Source: an uncultured Eubacteriales bacterium (lineage in GTDB: Bacteria; Bacillota; Clostridia; Oscillospirales; Acutalibacteraceae). Taken from it: 6,598 nt of DNA. Numbering within the stretch: position 1 is the first letter of the stretch; every line of letters starts with the position of its first letter. Below are positions 5,822 to 6,598 of this stretch, in pieces. The position numbers and the translations under genes are program-made. The notes beneath the pieces were generated by a model. It was not told the origin of the DNA. It worked only from the letters and a program-made list of their open reading frames with translations, and did not search any database. The stretch lies in the NCBI GenBank assembly GCA_900319615.1, contig ONPE01000076.1:1-6598 (forward strand). Direction: 5' to 3'.

Positions 5822-5865
5822 CAACTTTGCGGTTGTTTTTTCTACGTTAAAATACACAAACACAC

Positions 5866-5894
5866 TTGACTTTTGCCTCAGATTTTATTAAAAT
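5866..5894 (+). promoter_or_regulatory. SigA-type promoter of hemW
   Basis: TTGACT (5866-5871), a 17-base spacer, then TAAAAT (5889-5894). Five of six matches in both boxes and ideal spacing. A start near 5901 would leave a leader of about 90 bases that includes the hairpin at 5944-5971. Confidence 0.7.
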
Positions 5895-5943
5895 AGCATT
5901 ACAAAAGAGAATTCATCTAAGTTTTTTCATATACCTTCCAAAT

Positions 5944-5992
5944 TGAGGCAGGAACGCGTGTTCCTGCCTCACCCCTTTACAGGAGCTTTTTT
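5944..5992 (+). promoter_or_regulatory. hemW leader hairpin with alternative pairing over the ribosome binding site
   Basis: TGAGGCAGGAAC (5944-5955) and GTTCCTGCCTCA (5960-5971) are perfect complements with a GCGT loop. Part of the 3' arm, GUUCCUG (5960-5966), could instead pair with CAGGAGC (5980-5986), a 7-bp stem with one G-U pair that covers the Shine-Dalgarno AGGAG (5981-5985) and is followed at once by U6 (5987-5992). The two pairings exclude each other. The strong stem is certain from sequence; switching between forms is inference. Confidence 0.55.
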
Positions 5993-6598
5993 ATGGAGCC
6001 TATCGGACTTTATCTGCATATACCTTTCTGTGACGGCAAGTGCGCATATTGCAGTTTTTTCAGCCGCAGATCATCGCAGGAGGAGATGTCTTATTACACC
6101 GAACAGCTTATCGGCAGTATCGGGCTGTGGGGCGAACGTGTAAAGCGCCCCGTTGATACCGTGTACTTCGGCGGCGGCACCCCTTCCCTGCTCGGTCATG
6201 AGAGGCTTATCTCTATACTGCAAAGCGTATACGGCAGCTTTTCGGTTGCCGATGACGCGGAGATCACCGTAGAGGTGAATCCTACTTCGGCAGGCGATCT
6301 CGACTTCTTCGCCCTGCGTAAAGCTGGCTTTAATCGTTTATCTATCGGTATGCAGAGTGTAAATGACAATGAGCTGCGGATACTCGGTCGCAGACATAAT
6401 CCCGATGATGTAAAGCATACGGCGGAACAGGCGAAAGCCGGCGGCTTTGACAATATCTCTCTGGACGTAATGCTGGCTATACCCGAGCAGACTATGGACA
6501 GCCTTGACAGGACGCTGAGTTTTTGCGCTTCGCAGGATGTGCAGCATATCTCATGCTATATCCTGAAAATTGAGGAAGGCACTCCGTTTTATCGGATG
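5993..6598 (+). CDS. hemW: radical SAM heme chaperone HemW (partial, 3' end outside the window)
   Basis: The first 202 codons of a HemW, usually about 380 residues, run off the right edge without a stop. The N terminus has the radical SAM cluster motif CDGKCAYC (C13, C17, C20) inside LYLHIPFC; phenylalanine at 22 replaces the fourth cysteine of HemN, favouring HemW over coproporphyrinogen dehydrogenase. Further HemW/HemN landmarks are YFGGGTPS at 58-65, EITVEVNP at 90-97, RLSIGMQS at 115-122, ILGRRHN near 130 and SLDVMLAIPEQT, where GLPGQT is more usual. HemW binds and delivers heme in bacteria. ATG at 5993 follows AGGAG by seven bases. It diverges from prfC. Confidence 0.92.
   Translation, partial: MEPIGLYLHIPFCDGKCAYCSFFSRRSSQEEMSYYTEQLIGSIGLWGERVKRPVDTVYFGGGTPSLLGHERLISILQSVYGSFSVADDAEITVEVNPTSAGDLDFFALRKAGFNRLSIGMQSVNDNELRILGRRHNPDDVKHTAEQAKAGGFDNISLDVMLAIPEQTMDSLDRTLSFCASQDVQHISCYILKIEEGTPFYRM

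Larger units (their letters stand above)
5727..5992. other. divergent prfC-hemW promoter region
   Basis: These 266 bases hold both gene starts' control elements and no gene: the prfC promoter on the left, the hemW promoter in the middle and the hemW leader hairpin on the right. The two -35 boxes lie about 45 bases apart and face away from each other. Confidence 0.65.

Noticed and set aside
5820..5842. AACAAC-loop-GTTGTT hairpin followed by Ts on the plus strand, as a terminator
   Set aside because: No plus-strand gene lies upstream, the stem is AT-rich and it coincides with the prfC -35 box.
1..6598. Mobile element, CRISPR array, tRNA or rRNA
   Set aside because: No transposase or integrase motifs, no regularly spaced repeats and no tRNA-like cloverleaf were seen on either strand.

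Overview
The window looks like a chromosomal segment of an endospore-forming clostridial Firmicute, possibly a Ruminococcus/Oscillospira-type lineage. This rests on the sporulation sigma factor SigK, a CwlD-type muramoyl amidase, Shine-Dalgarno sites of the GGAGG/GAGGTG type, frequent TTG/GTG starts and SigA-type promoters in AT-rich spacers. The lineage below class level is a guess. All genes look ordinary chromosomal; I see no transposase, phage gene, CRISPR array, tRNA or rRNA.

Layout, left to right. Positions 1-30 (minus) are the first ten codons of an unidentified gene with a near-consensus SigA promoter. Positions 31-320 hold no gene but are AT-rich with several perfect inverted repeats. 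Then comes a minus-strand block read from right to left: prfC (release factor RF3, 4140-5726), a 254-bp regulatory-looking spacer, sigK (3202-3885), cwlD-like amidase (2432-3139), radA (1009-2376) and a cysteine-rich protein of probable DUF6873 / pentein (GME) fold (321-1016). cwlD, radA and the last gene are tightly spaced and probably one transcript, started from a good SigA-like promoter whose -35 box overlaps the sigK stop codon; readthrough from sigK is also possible. On the plus strand, divergent from prfC, hemW (radical SAM heme chaperone) starts at 5993 and runs off the window.

Functional links: SigK drives late mother-cell gene expression in sporulation, and CwlD-type amidases help make the muramic lactam of spore cortex, so these two neighbours share a developmental theme. 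RadA (recombination branch migration), RF3 (translation termination) and HemW are housekeeping genes.

The most interesting signals are non-coding. The sigK start region is a 13-bp RNA hairpin followed by a U run that buries both the ribosome binding site and the TTG start codon; it is fully paired only on the sigK-sense strand. Upstream of it an 18/20-symmetric dyad lies exactly across a candidate extended -10 promoter. The hemW leader has a perfect 12-bp hairpin and a mutually exclusive smaller one that would cover the ribosome binding site and end in U6. None of these could be folded by software or compared with relatives here.
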